The notes: a model not told the origin generated them from the sequence alone. Counted from the stretch's first letter, positions 35,387-46,879 are shown. The stretch: 64,000 bases of DNA from Coenobita brevimanus (GCA_032717465.1 CM064655.1:15860902-15924901), one strand, 5' to 3'. Numbers and translations: made by a program.

Positions 35387-35776
35387 TTACAGGCGCGATT
35401 CCACCAAGGAAACATTTTGGCAACATGTGGCATGCTACACTGTTGCATAGGCCAAGTGTGTTCCAACCAGTTCAGCACAAGGCACCATGTAGCATGCGAC
35501 TGTGTGGCATGCAACAGGTGGCAACAAGTTGCCCGTAGAACGTGACATATGCGACAAGATTTAGCCTGTTGACTAGTGTTGCCCGCCTTCCCACCAGTCG
35601 CGGGAAGGATTCGATGTTGAAAGCAAAAAGATGAATTGGTCTCAAGAAAAAACGTAGAATTTATTAAAGAATACAGAAAACTTGTGGTTCTATGGGGTAT
35701 ACTGTACGCTTGGAACAATACAAGAATAACCAGGCTAAACTAGATGCACTGCGGAGATTAGCCAAGAACACAAACA

Positions 35777-35777
<1 letters not shown>

Positions 35778-35813
<36 letters not shown>
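35778..35813. repeat. (CT)n and (CA)n microsatellite
   Basis: Adjacent CT and CA tracts following the text ATTAGCCAAGAACAC. The second copy of the TIR element has ATTAGCCAAGAACAC followed by (CT)n at the same position (49376-49420). Confidence 0.85.
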
Positions 35814-35814
<1 letters not shown>

Positions 35815-35994
35815 AAGAAAGAAAAACACAAAAAAATTAAAAACACTCCCTCACACGAAGCCTCAAAGTCAGCCTTAAATTTTAAACAGAAACCAAAAAC
35901 AATAAAAACGAAAAAACTGATGTTTTCTGTACGTAATGTGTTGCTCAAAGTTGAGAGTTATGAGCTGATGTTTCACTGATATGTTAGGGTGTAA

Positions 35995-36262
35995 ATTACT
36001 CTGTGTGTAATTCACCGGGTCGGTCAGGATCACTTGATGGTCGTGATCGTCAGCTTTTACCCTCCCGGAAGAGAGCTGAGAGCTCATATAGTCCGATCTA
36101 AGGGCAAGGCTGTGACCTTCACACACCCACACACCCGTCCCCTTGCTCAAGGGGGACAGTAACCACCCACTTCGTCAGTGAAACTTCGCAACCTTAGCGA
36201 GGCGCGAACTCCCGTCTACCAGATGGCAAGCGAGAACGTTACCACTGCACCAGCGAGCGGCG
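35995..36262 (-). mobile_element. tRNA-derived SINE
   Basis: On the minus strand the head reads GCTCGCTGGTGCAGTGGTAA, a good pol III A box (TGGTGCAGTGG). A B-box-like GAGTTCGCGCC (36199-36213) follows about 45 bases later, as in a tRNA. The ~200-base body is tRNA-unrelated. It abuts a (GT)n tract at 36262-36283 that also borders a CR1-like LINE end. No intact tRNA fold is claimed. Confidence 0.75.
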
Positions 36263-36283
36263 GTGTGTGTGTGTGTGTGTGTG

Positions 36284-36485
36284 TTCTTACCTTCTTACCT
36301 AATTGTTCTTACCTAATTGTATCTTTACAGGAATGAGTCAAGCTCGTACTGTCCCGTGTCTTAAACCATATTTATCGTACATATCCTTAAATTTGTGAAT
36401 TGTTTTGGCACACACTATTTCATTCGGTAGTGCATTCCATTGATCAATTGCTCTGTTTGGGAAACTGAATTTCCTTACGTCTTTA
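36284..36485 (-). mobile_element. CR1/L2-like LINE, 3' end fragment
   Basis: Minus-strand 3' end of the family at 24096-26260: the last ~45 codons plus the ATTAGGTAAGAA tail, here with extra copies of the tail unit. (AC)n (minus sense) is present on both sides. Confidence 0.85.
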
Positions 36486-36499
36486 TGTGTGTGTGTGTG

Positions 36500-36941
36500 T
36501 TCTTACCTTACCTAATTGTTCTTACCTAATTGTATCTTTACAGGAATGAGTCAAGCTCGTACTGTCCCGTGTCTTAAACCATATTTATCGTACACATCCT
36601 GAAATTTGTGAATTGTTTTGGCACACACTATTTCATTCGGTAGTGCACTCTATTGATCAATTGCTCTGTTTGGGAAACTGAATTTCCTTACGTCTTTATC
36701 AACTCTCTTCTTATGCAATTTTTTGCAGTGTCCTCTTGCTGATGCTTCTCCATATGTTAAGTAATCATTTATGTCTATTTTCTCCTTTCCTGATATGCAC
36801 GTATATAGCATTATCTTGTCACCTCTTTTCCTTCGCTCCTGTAGTGTTGGCAGTTCCAGTTTATTTAGTCTTTCTTCGTAGCTTAGGTCCCTTAAGCTTG
36901 GTATCCATCTTGTAGCGGCCCTCTGAACTTTTTCAATCTTG
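36500..36941 (-). mobile_element. CR1/L2-like LINE, second 3' end fragment
   Basis: A longer 5'-truncated copy of the same LINE, in tandem with the one at 36284-36485 and separated from it by (GT)n at 36486-36500. Contains the RRKRG-MIMLY region with a few substitutions. Confidence 0.85.
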
Positions 36942-38127
36942 TGTCTACATATCTGTCTGTCTGTTACATCGTATTGACAACTGGCTCAGTTTTTGTTCAA
37001 TCCGTGGAAAACGTTTTGTGGCATTCAACATAAACATTGGCATGTAGCATTGCTATATGAAACTGTAATGCTGAGTAGAATTTGGCTCGACTTCTCGTCC
37101 CAAATCAACTCAACACTGAGCGGGGTCCTCTTTCGAGACCGGAGCTAGTGCAATGAAGAGAGGCAGGACATAAAAACTTTCGGCAACACCATACACGTGT
37201 ATTATTTCAGTTAGACACAAGACATTTCAGTAGACATTACATCACAATATAGAGCAATACAAAACCTTATCTAAAATATTGTGTATCTCGCAGGATACTA
37301 GCTTCCTAGATATTAATGACAATACAACAAATCTTAGTACTAGGAGTACAGTAAATACCCGTGCGCGCGGAGCGCGTGAGGGGAGGGGGGGGGGTTTGTG
37401 ATGTACCAGGAAGGGGGGGGAGGTAGGGAGACACGGAGAGTGACTTAGAACGGCGAGGGGGAAGTTATGGTAATATTTAATGAGGCCCGATATTAACAAG
37501 GGAGTTTAGGTGTTTTCTGTTGGCAAGAATTCTTTGACAATTAACTCTGGTTCTTATTTGGACTTTAAGAGCGGGGGTGAGGAATGCAGAGAGTTTTTAG
37601 GGATAGCGTGCGGAACAGGGGAATATAGTTATTACTCGCTGTCCTCGTTGTTTTGGTGACACTAGATTTCTGTCGGCACAACTTATATATTACACATCTC
37701 CCCGGTAGGTTATATAGACTTGCACTTCCCAACGCGTAACAAAGTCGGAACCCTCGTAAATTCTATTCCACTATATTACTCAGAGCTTAGTCAATAGCAC
37801 TCCAATAATGTGTTATTCTTTCTTTGGGCTCTAGAGAGAAGTCCTTAGTAAACTCGGGATGACACTCGCACGTATCTTCACTTGAGGTCTCTACCCATAT
37901 TCTCGCCCGTTAATGGAGCATTAAGTCCTGGGTTACCCCAATGGAAATTACATGAAATTACTGCACTAGTCTTATTCTAAGAGAAAAGGAGTCACACTTA
38001 ACCTACTTCACAATTACAGGATCACTCGTATCTCTCGTGGAGAGAAACACGGTTACCTCAGTGATGATCCGGTCAGACTGAGGGCGCCGTCAGGGTAGGG
38101 CGAGCCGGGAGGGCACGGGGCGATTCA

Positions 38128-40496
38128 CTAGGGCGTTCTCTCACGTCCGGGGGTTTCCGGACTGGGCTCCGGACTGGGGCCGAAGAGGGCTAGGAACCTC
38201 TGGGTCAGGTCCCGGCGTCGCGGGGGCGTGGTGAGGTCTCGCCCGGGTGTCCTGGGGCGGGCCGGAAGAGGCGACGGACTGCGGTCTCCTATGGGCAGGG
38301 GCGCCGGCAGGGAAGGACTGCGGCAGCGGCTGTCACGGGGGCCCGACAGGTGGGTCTTCTCAAGGGCCTCGCGCAGGGAACAGAGGCCAGGGGAGACAGG
38401 GAGGTCTTTCCTCCTCACTATACCCTGGGAGCGACCATCGATCGTCTCCACCGGGGTGCTGAGGGAGCGACCGTGGATCGTCTCTACCTGAGCTTTCAGG
38501 GAGCGACCATTGATCGTCTCTTCCTGATTTTTATATGAGCGACCATAGATCGTCTTTTTTTTTTATGGGAGTGACCATTGATCGTCTCTACCGGTGTGCT
38601 GAGGGAGCGACCGTTGATCGTCTCTACCTGAGCTTTCAGGGAGCGACCATTGATCGTCTCTTCCTGATTTTTATATGAGCGACCATAGATCGTCTCTATC
38701 TTTTTTTTATGGGAGCGACCATTGATCGTCTCTACCGGTGTGCTGAGGGAGCGACTGTTGATCGTCTCTACCGGAGCTTTCAGGGAGCGACCATTGATCG
38801 TCTCTTCCTGATTTTTATGTGAGCGACCATAGATCGTCTCTATCTTTTTTTTATGGGAGCGACCATTGATCGTCTCTACCGGGTTTTGAAGGGAGCGACC
38901 GTTAATCGTCTCTACCTTGACACTATTAGAGCGACCATAGATCGTCTCTACCTTAGGGGCGCTGCCTGGAGTACAGTTTCTGACTCCACCCCTAGCTAAC
39001 TCGGTGATTCCGCCACACGAAGGTAGTGTCTTTTGCCTACGGTGGCGGCGGCGTGATGGTTGAGTGTCACAAGGGCGCACGGCCCGGGCTGACGTACGCC
39101 GCTGTTGCCTGGAGTGGTGGTGGCTGGCGGCGGGTACCCCGGGGGGTCCGAGTGGGGGTGTCGGCATTCTTGAGGGCAGACTCCACTGCTCCTGGTCCGC
39201 CTCGATGTCGGGGAGACTGCGGTATTCTCCGGAATATTCCGGAGAATCGATGCGGTCAAAACCACGCATTTCACCACCGTGTTCTTGAAAAAAGTCACGT
39301 CCCTGTGGCTGGAGGTGGAACGCTAGAGTGTTGGAGGTGGTGCGGACGGGCTGGAGGTGTCGGAGTGTGTGCTGCCAGGCGGCAGTATAAGAATTTTCCT
39401 CTTGTGTTTGGTCATAGGTGAGGAAGAGGACGGAGGGGGTGGTGGTGTGCTTGAGGATATTTAACAGGTGGTGGGGTCCGCGGAGCCGGTGGTTCTTGGC
39501 AAAGGAAGGGGCCCATACATCTCGCTTAATCCTCATGTTGTTTGGTGTGGTTGGAGGTGGAATGCCGGACAGAGTGGGCGAAGGCCGGGTTTTGTGCGGT
39601 AGTAATGCGGCGTTGAGTCTCTGGGGAGTACAGGTAGGAGGGATTTGGGCTCGATGTAGCTGGACAGTGTGAAGTCGCGGGGAGGTGGGGGGTGTAGGGG
39701 TGTGGGAATATCGGGCGGGTGGGCGTGAGAGGCAGCCCGAGCGGGTAGTGGTGGTGGTGAGGGTAGGGGTGGGGGGGAGGGGGGCGTTGGGTGTGGGCGG
39801 GTTGTCTTTCGTGCCGCGGGCGTGGTAGCACGTGGTATTGGTGGAGTGGGCGTACGGGTGGTGGGCAGGGGAGGGGGGGAAGAAGGGGGTGTTGGTGAAG
39901 GGGTGGCGGTGGTGCGGGCCGGGGTGGGGGGGGAGGGGGGCGTTAGGTGTGGGCGTGTTGTCTTTCGTGCCGTGGGTGTGGTAGGACGTGGTATTGGTGG
40001 AGTGGGCGTCCGGGTGGTGGGCAGGGGGAGGGGAGTGGAAGAGGGTTGTGGTGAAGGGGTGGTGGTGTGGGCGGAAGGGGTGGTGGTGGTGGTGTGGGCG
40101 GAAGGGGTGGTGATGGGCTGGGGGACGGGGGTGGCGGCAGGGGCCGGAGATGGGGGAGTGAGGGCTGAGGGGCAGGCCACGGGTGGGTGGGGCGAGGGGG
40201 AGGGGGGGTGTCGGGGGAGACGTCAGGTGAGGTGCCTGGGGCAGGAGAGGTGGAGGTGGTAGGGGGGGAGAGGGGGAAGGGGAGGAGGAAATGTAACACT
40301 CAAATGTGGTTGTAGAGGGTGGAGCGGGAGCCGTGGGGGGTTGGGGGGGCGGGGTCGTGGCGGGGGGGGATGGGCGTTCGGAAAGGACGTACGTGTCGGT
40401 TTCGGAGGGTACGGGGAGTGCCGTGGTAGTCCACGACCACCTGGTAAGGGTTGGGGATCTTGGTGATGGTGTGTGGGCCCGTAAAACGGGGGGCAA
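38128..40496 (-). CDS. ORF3 of Gypsy element, extends into the 3' LTR
   Basis: A minus-strand frame that overlaps the end of pol by about 200 bases and runs open from 40496 to 38496. The N-terminal ~300 codons are Pro/Thr/His-rich low complexity. A more ordinary stretch follows (around 39310-39560; FAKNHRLRGPHHLLNIL and PQGRDFFQEHGGE are landmarks). The LTR part starts with MRGFDRIDSPEYSGEY and then carries at least eleven in-frame 12-residue repeats of the form VETI(N/Y)GRSxxxx. A homopolymer change near 38555 shifts the frame; the expected continuation (ETIDGRSQGIVRRKD to a stop at 38128) is open in another frame. No signal peptide or membrane segment was seen, so it is not an obvious envelope gene. 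Function unknown. Confidence 0.6.
38428..38957 (-). repeat. LTR array of fifteen ~36-bp repeats (3' LTR)
   Basis: Core GAGCGACCAT(T/A)GATCGTCTC on the plus strand, repeated fifteen times with 4-unit higher-order periodicity (tails GGTGTGCTGAG, GAGCTTTCAG, TGATTTTTATAT and TTTTTTTATG recur in order). Most units are exactly 36 bp, so the array stays in frame in ORF3. Each core has partial dyad symmetry (GCGACC-N-GATCGTC). Confidence 0.92.
39224..39247. promoter_or_regulatory. 24-bp perfect palindrome in the 3' LTR
   Basis: A perfect dyad centred on GGAATATTCC with flanks ATTCTCC / GGAGAAT, about 25 bases from the LTR start (minus sense). It contains GAA-TA-TTC, the core spacing of a heat-shock element, but the outer TTC/GAA triplets are 4 rather than 2 bases away. 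Conserved in the other LTR at 46856-46879. Confidence 0.5.
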
Positions 40497-43400
40497 GTTT
40501 GTGGGGGGTGGGGAGTTGGGCGATGACTACGGTGTCACCCTGCTTGTAGGGGTTGACGGCTGTGTCGGGTCCAAGATCTAAGTTTCGCTGTAGGTGGTAT
40601 ACCCGCCTTTTTAGCAAGTGTAGCGGGTCTGTCGCAGGGGCGGAGGTGGGCGGCTGCAAGTGATGGCGTAAAGGTAGTAGGAGGGGGGTTTCGCCAAAGA
40701 TCCTCTTGTGGGGGGAAACCCCGTCCTCTCGGGGGCAGGAATTCATGCCCCACTGGACGATTTTGACGTGTGCTGGCCAATCATTGTCTTTGGTAGCCTC
40801 GATTCTGGTCCGTAGCCGATTTGCCAAGGTACGATGGCTGCGTTCACACACCGCGTTCCCTTGAGGCCAATATGGTGAGGAGTGGGAGATTTCGTATCCA
40901 AAAATCCTGGCCAGCTCTTCCCAGACTTTCCCAGAGAATTCGGGGGCATTGTCGGAATGGATGGCCTGGGGAATGCCAAAGTAGGGAAAAACGTGTCGGA
41001 GTAAGGCATCGGCGACCGCGACGGCGTGATGTCCTTTAGCGGGGCAGGCTATTACGAACTTAGAGTACGTGTCAACAAACGTGATCACGTACTTATATCC
41101 CGATTTAGGAGGGAGAGGTCCTACCACGTCGACTGCTAGGAGCTGCCAGGGTTTGTGGGCGGTGATATGGCCAGAAGGCCCGGCGGTCCGGGTAATGTCT
41201 TTCCCGAGCGCGCAGGCGCGGCAAGCTTGAATAATTTCCTTGGCGAGGGTGGAGGGGTTCAGGGCCCAGTAGATGTCATTAAACACCTGTAGCAATTTTT
41301 TGGTGCCCAAATGGATGCCGTTGTGGGCGTGTAACTGGCGCAGGGTGTCACGTGCCGCATCGGGGGCCAAGAGGATGTGTCCAGACGGGGTTAAAAGGTG
41401 GTCGCCCTGTCGGCACAATTTGGGAAACAGGTAGGCTGGAATCCAGGGGGGGCGTTCTTTATGGTGCCAGAGTTCTAGCAGGTCCTGATCTGGTTGGATG
41501 GCGCGGATGGGAAGGCGGGAGAGGGCATCTGCGTTAGTGTGGAGCTTCCCGGGTCTGTACGAGATTTCGTATTGAAATCCCTCTAGGGTGTCACGCCATC
41601 GGACGGTTTGGGCGTTCTGGGAATCCGATTGTCGCAGCCACTGGAGTGATTGGTGGTCGGTTATTATAGTGACTTGGGTCCCAGAAAGGTAAGCTCTAAA
41701 ATATTGGAGGGACCAGATTATGCCGAGGCATTCTCGCTTGGTGGCGGCATAATTTTTCTCTGCCGGGTTCAGTGTGCGGCTGGCACAAGCAATAATGTGT
41801 TCCCAACCGGCCTGTACCTGGGCTAGAACAGCGCCAATGGCGTCCAGGAAGACGTCCGTGTAGAGGCGAAAAGGGAGGGCATAGTCGGGAAAGGCCACGA
41901 TGGGGGCCGAGATAAGTTTGTCTTTCAGCTGTTGGAAAGCGGTTCGTCGGTCCTCTGTCCAGAGGAAAGGTTCTCCTTTCCTCATCAGATCGTGAAGAGG
42001 TTTAGCAATCTGTGCAAACCCCTTCACGAAGCGGCGGTAGTAGGATGCGAGCTCCAAAAAGGCACGAATGCCGTGAACATCTTGCGGAGGTGGTATGTCC
42101 GCTATGGCGCGCAGCTTATCGGGGTCTGGGGAAATTCCTGCTTGGGAAATGGTATGGCCTAGAAATGCGACGGTTTTTGCGGCCAGGACACATTTGGCTG
42201 GATGTAACTTGAGGCCTGCCCGGTGAATTCGGGTGAAAACTCGGCGAAGGCGCTGCAAATGATCGGCCCAGGTTTGGCTAAAAACGATGACATCATCAAG
42301 ATAGGCCAAACAGATCTCCCAAGTGAGGCCGCTTAAAACAGATTACATCAGCCTGGAAAACGTGGCAGGGGCATTGCAGAGGCCGAATGGGAGGACATTA
42401 AACTCATAATGGCGGCCATTACTGGTAGAGAAGGCCGTTTTGCCTCGATGATCCAGGTGGACTGGGACCTGCCAATATCCAGACTGGAGGTCAAGGGTAG
42501 AAAACCAAGACGCCCCGTATAGGGAGTCTAGGGAATCGTCGATGCGGGGAAGGGGAGTGGCATCCTTAATTATGACGTCGTTCACGCGGCGGTAATCGAT
42601 GCAAAACCGCATCGTGCCGTCTTTTTTTTTCACTAGAACGACGGGGGAGGACCACGGGCTGGTGGAGGGGGAAATAACACCCGCCTCTTCCATTTCGCGC
42701 ACTTGGCGGTCTTCCTCTTCTCTCTGTCGGGGGTTCTTCCGTCGGGAAGGCTGTCATATCGGGGGGCCTGTCGTATGGATCTCGTGAGACAGGTATGTAG
42801 TGTGTCCTATATCTGCGGGCCCTGCCGCAAACAAATCCTGGAACTCCAGGAGGAGGTGGCGTAAGGCGTCTGACTGTTGGTCGGAGAGATGGTCAGGGAT
42901 GGGGGGGAGGGGGGCGGGGCATTGGGGGGGGACGGGACGCAGGGCTCGGCTTCTTCCATCTCTCCGACGATAAGCCCTTTGGGAAGGGTGAGAGGGGATG
43001 GTGCGAGATTGGCGATGCGAATGGCAGCACGGTGGGGGGGGAGAAAGGTAGGGGAAACGAGGCAGGCGGAGAGGGGTCCAGCAGGGAGGAGGGGGGAGAA
43101 CAAAACGGATGGGCCTGAGGGCCTGTTCAGGGGCACCCAGGTCTCGTGGTGTGAGGGGATGGTAACGGCGGCGGAAATGGTGGCAGGGAAGGAGGGGGCA
43201 AGAGTGGGGTGGGGTGGTGCGGGGGAGGGGAGAGGCGAAGAAGGGGAAAAGAAAGAGTGCGGGGGGGGTTTTTTTGCGTGTGTCCTCCGGCCGGGGTTGC
43301 GGCATGCAGGTACAAACGGCTGGGGCGGAGCGGGGTAGGGGGTGGAACTGGAGTTGTCGGTTGCGACAGTCGATAGTGGCTCCGAGTTTTTGAAGTAAGT

Positions 43401-43719
43401 CCGGCCCTAAATAGCCGTCATAGTTCTGGCAGGAGGAATAAAAAATGATGAAGGGGTGCTGGGCAGATACTGGTTGGTGGGTGTCGACCCGTAGGGCCCG
43501 AGTTTCCCCACGGATGGGCAGGGGGCCATCCCCCGCATCTATAAGGTGGGTGGTAGTGGGGCGGAGCGGGCCAAACCGTGATTTGTAGCGGGAGAAATAA
43601 TGGCTGTAAAGACAGGATCTGGCTGCTCCCGTATCGACTAGTAGTCTGGCCTTCACGCCGTTGATTTTCATTTTGTGGTACACTGGGGGGCGATACTTAG
43701 GGGTGATGGCCCCCGCCAC
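40300..43719 (-). pseudogene. Gypsy pol: protease, RT, RNase H, integrase (two stops)
   Basis: One continuous frame of 1140 codons broken only by TGA at 42754-42756 and TAA at 42343-42345. The protease shows LLVDTGAARSCL near the N-terminus. A Pro-rich linker follows. The RT shows [25 protein letters not shown] and YLDDVIVFS. RNase H has LYTDVFLDAIGAVL, where the usual TDAS is TDVF, and TDHQSLQWL. The integrase has an H-H-C-C zinc domain (HNGIHLG...CRACALGK), a core with AVDVVGPL, HSDNAPEFSG and CERSHRTL (D, D, E), and a GPY/F-like GPHTITKI near the C-terminus. The start near 43719 has no ATG, so expression is probably by frameshift from gag. TGA in place of CGA and TAA in place of CAA would each be single-base changes. 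Confidence 0.92.
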
Positions 43720-43742
43720 CGTGGGTTGGTGCGGGGGCGGGC

Positions 43743-44632
43743 CTAAAAATCCAGCTGGTTAGGGCTCTCGTGTTCCTGTTCCTGCTCTAAGTCTCCTGGT
43801 GGGGGATCGTCCGCTGGCGCCAGCTCGTCCCCTGGGGCTTCGCCTTCTAGGGCGGAGACCTTACACAAACCCGGGGTTGTGCTTTTGCGGCGAGCAGCTT
43901 TCAGCTGGTCCCGTACGTCATGAAGGGGGCAACGGGAGTGCAGGCTGTGAATTCCCACGGGTTGATGAGAATTAAGTTTGGGTTTTCTCGCGGGGCGGGG
44001 CGCCGACGAGAGGGGTACGCCCTGGGTGGGCTAGGCGTCGGGGTCGGGCTGGTGTGGGGCAGGGGCGGACGTGGTGCGGCTGGGGGAGCCGGGGGCCGAG
44101 TGGGGAATTTCTTGACAACATTGATTTGTTGTGGAGGAGGGCAGGCGGTCAGGAGGCGTCGTATCAGCTGTATATCCCTATCCATGTCTCCTGTCGGATC
44201 GTGGATAGTAAAGTGTTGCTTCACAACACTTGGGAGTACTCGGAGCAGAGTATTGAAGGTGTGCTGGTCCCGGGTTTCTTTGTCTGATTCCGGGTAGGCA
44301 GCAGCAATCAGGCTTCTTGCCTGCAACAGGGTATTATCTAAATCCCCGTTATAAGTAAAGCTATCCAATTTGGATAGAGCCACCACTTTCCCTAATGATG
44401 GGGTGATGGCTTGGACTGTGAACTTGGTGAAGTTCTGCCAGGTGAGTTCTGGGACAATTTTTGGCGCAATGTTAGCTGCGGCTTTACCCAGTAGTGGAAG
44501 TGTGACTGCAATTTTTTGTTGGTCATTATCGAAGCCAATATCCAATAAGGGTTTAACTATTGCAAGATATGTCTGTATGTCATACTGGTCAGGGTCAAAC
44601 TTGGATAACTGGACGTGCGGTTTAGTTGCCAT
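43743..44632 (-). CDS. Gypsy gag (frameshift near the C-terminus)
   Basis: ATG at 44632, 65 bases inside the 5' LTR. The first frame encodes 243 residues to 43901: a helical capsid-like N-terminal region (LSKFDPDQYDIQTYLAIV) followed by a Pro/Arg-rich tail. A second frame, 43958-43743, continues with an acidic C-terminus and stops at 43743, 24 bases upstream of the open pol frame. No clear CCHC knuckle was found; there are only scattered Cys and His residues around the frame change. It would assemble the particle. Confidence 0.75.
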
Positions 44633-44679
44633 TTTTCCAAATATTTCCTATTTACCTCTCTTCTACGCTCGGATCTAGA

Positions 44680-44696
44680 ACCACCGCTGGCCACCA
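44680..44696 (-). other. Primer-binding site
   Basis: One base after the 5' LTR the minus strand reads TGGTGGCCAGCGGTGG, beginning with the TGG expected to pair with a tRNA CCA end. It is not a match to any tRNA 3' end I can confirm; the first five bases also fit the tRNA-Trp-type sites of the CsRn1 group. Confidence 0.6.
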
Positions 44697-46056
44697 GTGT
44701 AATGCTGAGTAGAATTTGGCTCGACTTCTCATCCCAAATCAACTCAACACTGAGCGGGGTCCTCTTTCGAGACCGGAGCTAGTGCAATGAAGAGAGGCAG
44801 GACATAAAAACTTTCGGCAACACCATACACGTGTATTATTTCAGTTAGACACAAGACATTTCAGTATACATTACATCACAATATAGAGCAATACAAAACC
44901 TTATCTAAAATATTGTGTGTCTCGCAGGATACTAGCTTCCTAGATATTAATGACAATACAACAAATCTTAGTACTAGGAGTACAGTAAATACCCGTGCGC
45001 GCGGAGCGCGTGCGGGGTGGGGGGGGGTTTGTGATGTACCAGGAAGGGGGGGGAGGTAGGGAGACACGGAGAGTGACTTAGAACGGCGAGGGGGAAGTTA
45101 TGGTAATATTTAATGAGGCCCGATATTAACAAGGGAGTTTAGGTGTTTTCTGTTGGCAAGAATTCTTTGACAATTAACTCTGGTTCTTATTTGGACTTTA
45201 AGAGCGGGGGTGAGGAATGCAGAGAGTTTTTAGGGATAGCGTGCAGAACAGGGGAATATAGTTATTACTCGCTGTCCTCGTTGTTTTGGTGACACTAGAT
45301 TTCTGTTGGCACAACTTATATATTACACATCTCCCCGGTAGGTTATATAGACTTGCACTTCCCAACGCGTAACAAAGTCGGAACCCTCGTAAATTCTATT
45401 CCACTATATTACTCAGAGCTTAGTCAATAGCACTCCAATAATGTGTTATTCTTTCTTTGGGCTCTAGAGAGAAGTCCTTAGTAAACTCGGGATGACACTC
45501 GCACGTATCTTCACTTGAGGTCTCTACCCATATTCTCGCCCGTTAATGGAGCATTAAGTCCTGGGTTACCCCAATGGAAATTACATGAAATTACTGCACT
45601 AGTCTTATTCTAAGAGAAAAAGAGTCACACTTAACCTACTTCACAATTACAGGATCACTCGTATCTCTCGTGGAAACACGGTTACCTCAGTGATGATCCG
45701 GTCGGACTGAGGGCGCCGTCAGGGTAGGGCGAGCCGGGAGGGCACGGGGCGATTCACTAGGGCGTCCTCTCACGTCTGGTGATTTCCGGACTGGGCTCCG
45801 GACTGGGGCCAAAGAGGGCTAGGAACCTCTGGGTCAGGTCCCGGCGTCGCGGGGGCGTGGTGAGGTCTCGCCCGGGTGTCCTGGGGCGGGCCGGAAGAGG
45901 CGACGGACTGCGGTCTCCTATGGGCAGGGGCACCGGCAGGGAAGGACTGCGGCAGCGGCTGTCACGGGGGCCCGACAGGTGGGTCTTCTCAAGGGCCTCG
46001 CGCAGGGAACAGAGGCCGGGGGAGACAGGGAGGTCTTTCCTCCTCACTATACCCTG

Positions 46057-46586
46057 GGAGCGACCATCGATCGTCTCCACCGGGGTGCTGAGGGAGCGAC
46101 CGTGGATCGTCTCTACCTGAGCTTTCAGGGAGCGACCATTGATCGTCTCTTCCTGATTTTTATATGAGCGACCATAGATCGTCTCTATCTTTTTTTTTAT
46201 GGGAGCGACCATTGATCGTCTCTACCGGTGTGCTGAGGGAGCGACCGTTGATCGTGTCTACCTGAGCTTTCAGGGAGCGACCATTGATCGTCTCTTCCTG
46301 ATTTTTATATGAGCGACCATAGATCGTCTCTATCTTTTTTTTATGGGAGCGACCATTGATCGTCTCTACCGGTGTGCTGAGGGAGCGACCGTTGATCGTC
46401 TACCGGAGCTTTCAGGAAGCGACCATTGATCGTCTCTTCCTGATTTTTATGTGAGCGACCATAGATCGTCTCTATCTTTTTTTTATGGGAGCGACCATTG
46501 ATCGTCTCTACCGGGTTTTGAAGGGAGCGACCGTTGATCGTCTCTACCTTGACACTATTAGAGCGACCATAGATCGTCTCTACCTT
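46057..46586 (-). repeat. LTR array of ~36-bp repeats (5' LTR)
   Basis: Same fifteen-unit array as in the 3' LTR, with the same order of tail variants and the same 4-unit periodicity. The match shows the array was present before this insertion and is not a local expansion. Confidence 0.92.
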
Positions 46587-46855
46587 AGGGGCGCTGCCTG
46601 GAGTACAGTTTCTGACTCCACCCCTAGCTAACTCGGTGATTCCGCCACACGAAGGTAGTGTCTTTTGCCTACGGTGGCGGCGGCGTGATGGTTGAGTGTC
46701 ACAAGGGCGCACGGCCCGGGCTGACGTACGCCGCTGTTGCCCGGAGTGGTGGTGGCTGGCGGCGGCTACCCCGGGGGGTCCGAGTGGGGGTGTCGGCATT
46801 CTTGAGGGCAGACTCCACTGCTCCTGGTCCGCCTCGATGTCGGGGAGACTGCGGT

Positions 46856-46879
46856 ATTCTCCGGAATATTCCGGAGAAT
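46856..46879. promoter_or_regulatory. 24-bp perfect palindrome in the 5' LTR
   Basis: Identical to the palindrome at 39224-39247. In the 5' LTR it lies in the U3-like part, about 26 bases from the LTR edge. Confidence 0.5.

Larger units (their letters stand above)
37064..39273 (-). repeat. 3' LTR of the Gypsy element
   Basis: 2210 bp, almost identical to 44698-46905. On the minus strand it starts TGAAATGCGTGG and ends CAGCATTACA. It contains a 24-bp palindrome (39224-39247), an array of fifteen ~36-bp repeats (38428-38957) and the C-terminal half of ORF3. 2.2 kb is long for a Gypsy LTR. Confidence 0.93.

Noticed and set aside
39822..40262. Plus-strand Gly/Val/Arg-rich open frame of ~146 codons
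   Set aside because: It is the complement of the Pro/Thr/His-rich part of Gypsy ORF3. G-rich low complexity leaves all frames open.
39533..40299. Alternative minus-strand Pro-rich frames (215 and 118 codons) overlapping ORF3
   Set aside because: Same low-complexity tract read in other frames. The frame that continues into the LTR repeats is preferred.
38128..40496. Gypsy ORF3 as an envelope gene
   Set aside because: No signal peptide, fusion-peptide-like or transmembrane segment could be seen.
42877..43338. Plus-strand 153-codon frame
   Set aside because: Antisense of the Pro-rich linker between Gypsy protease and RT.
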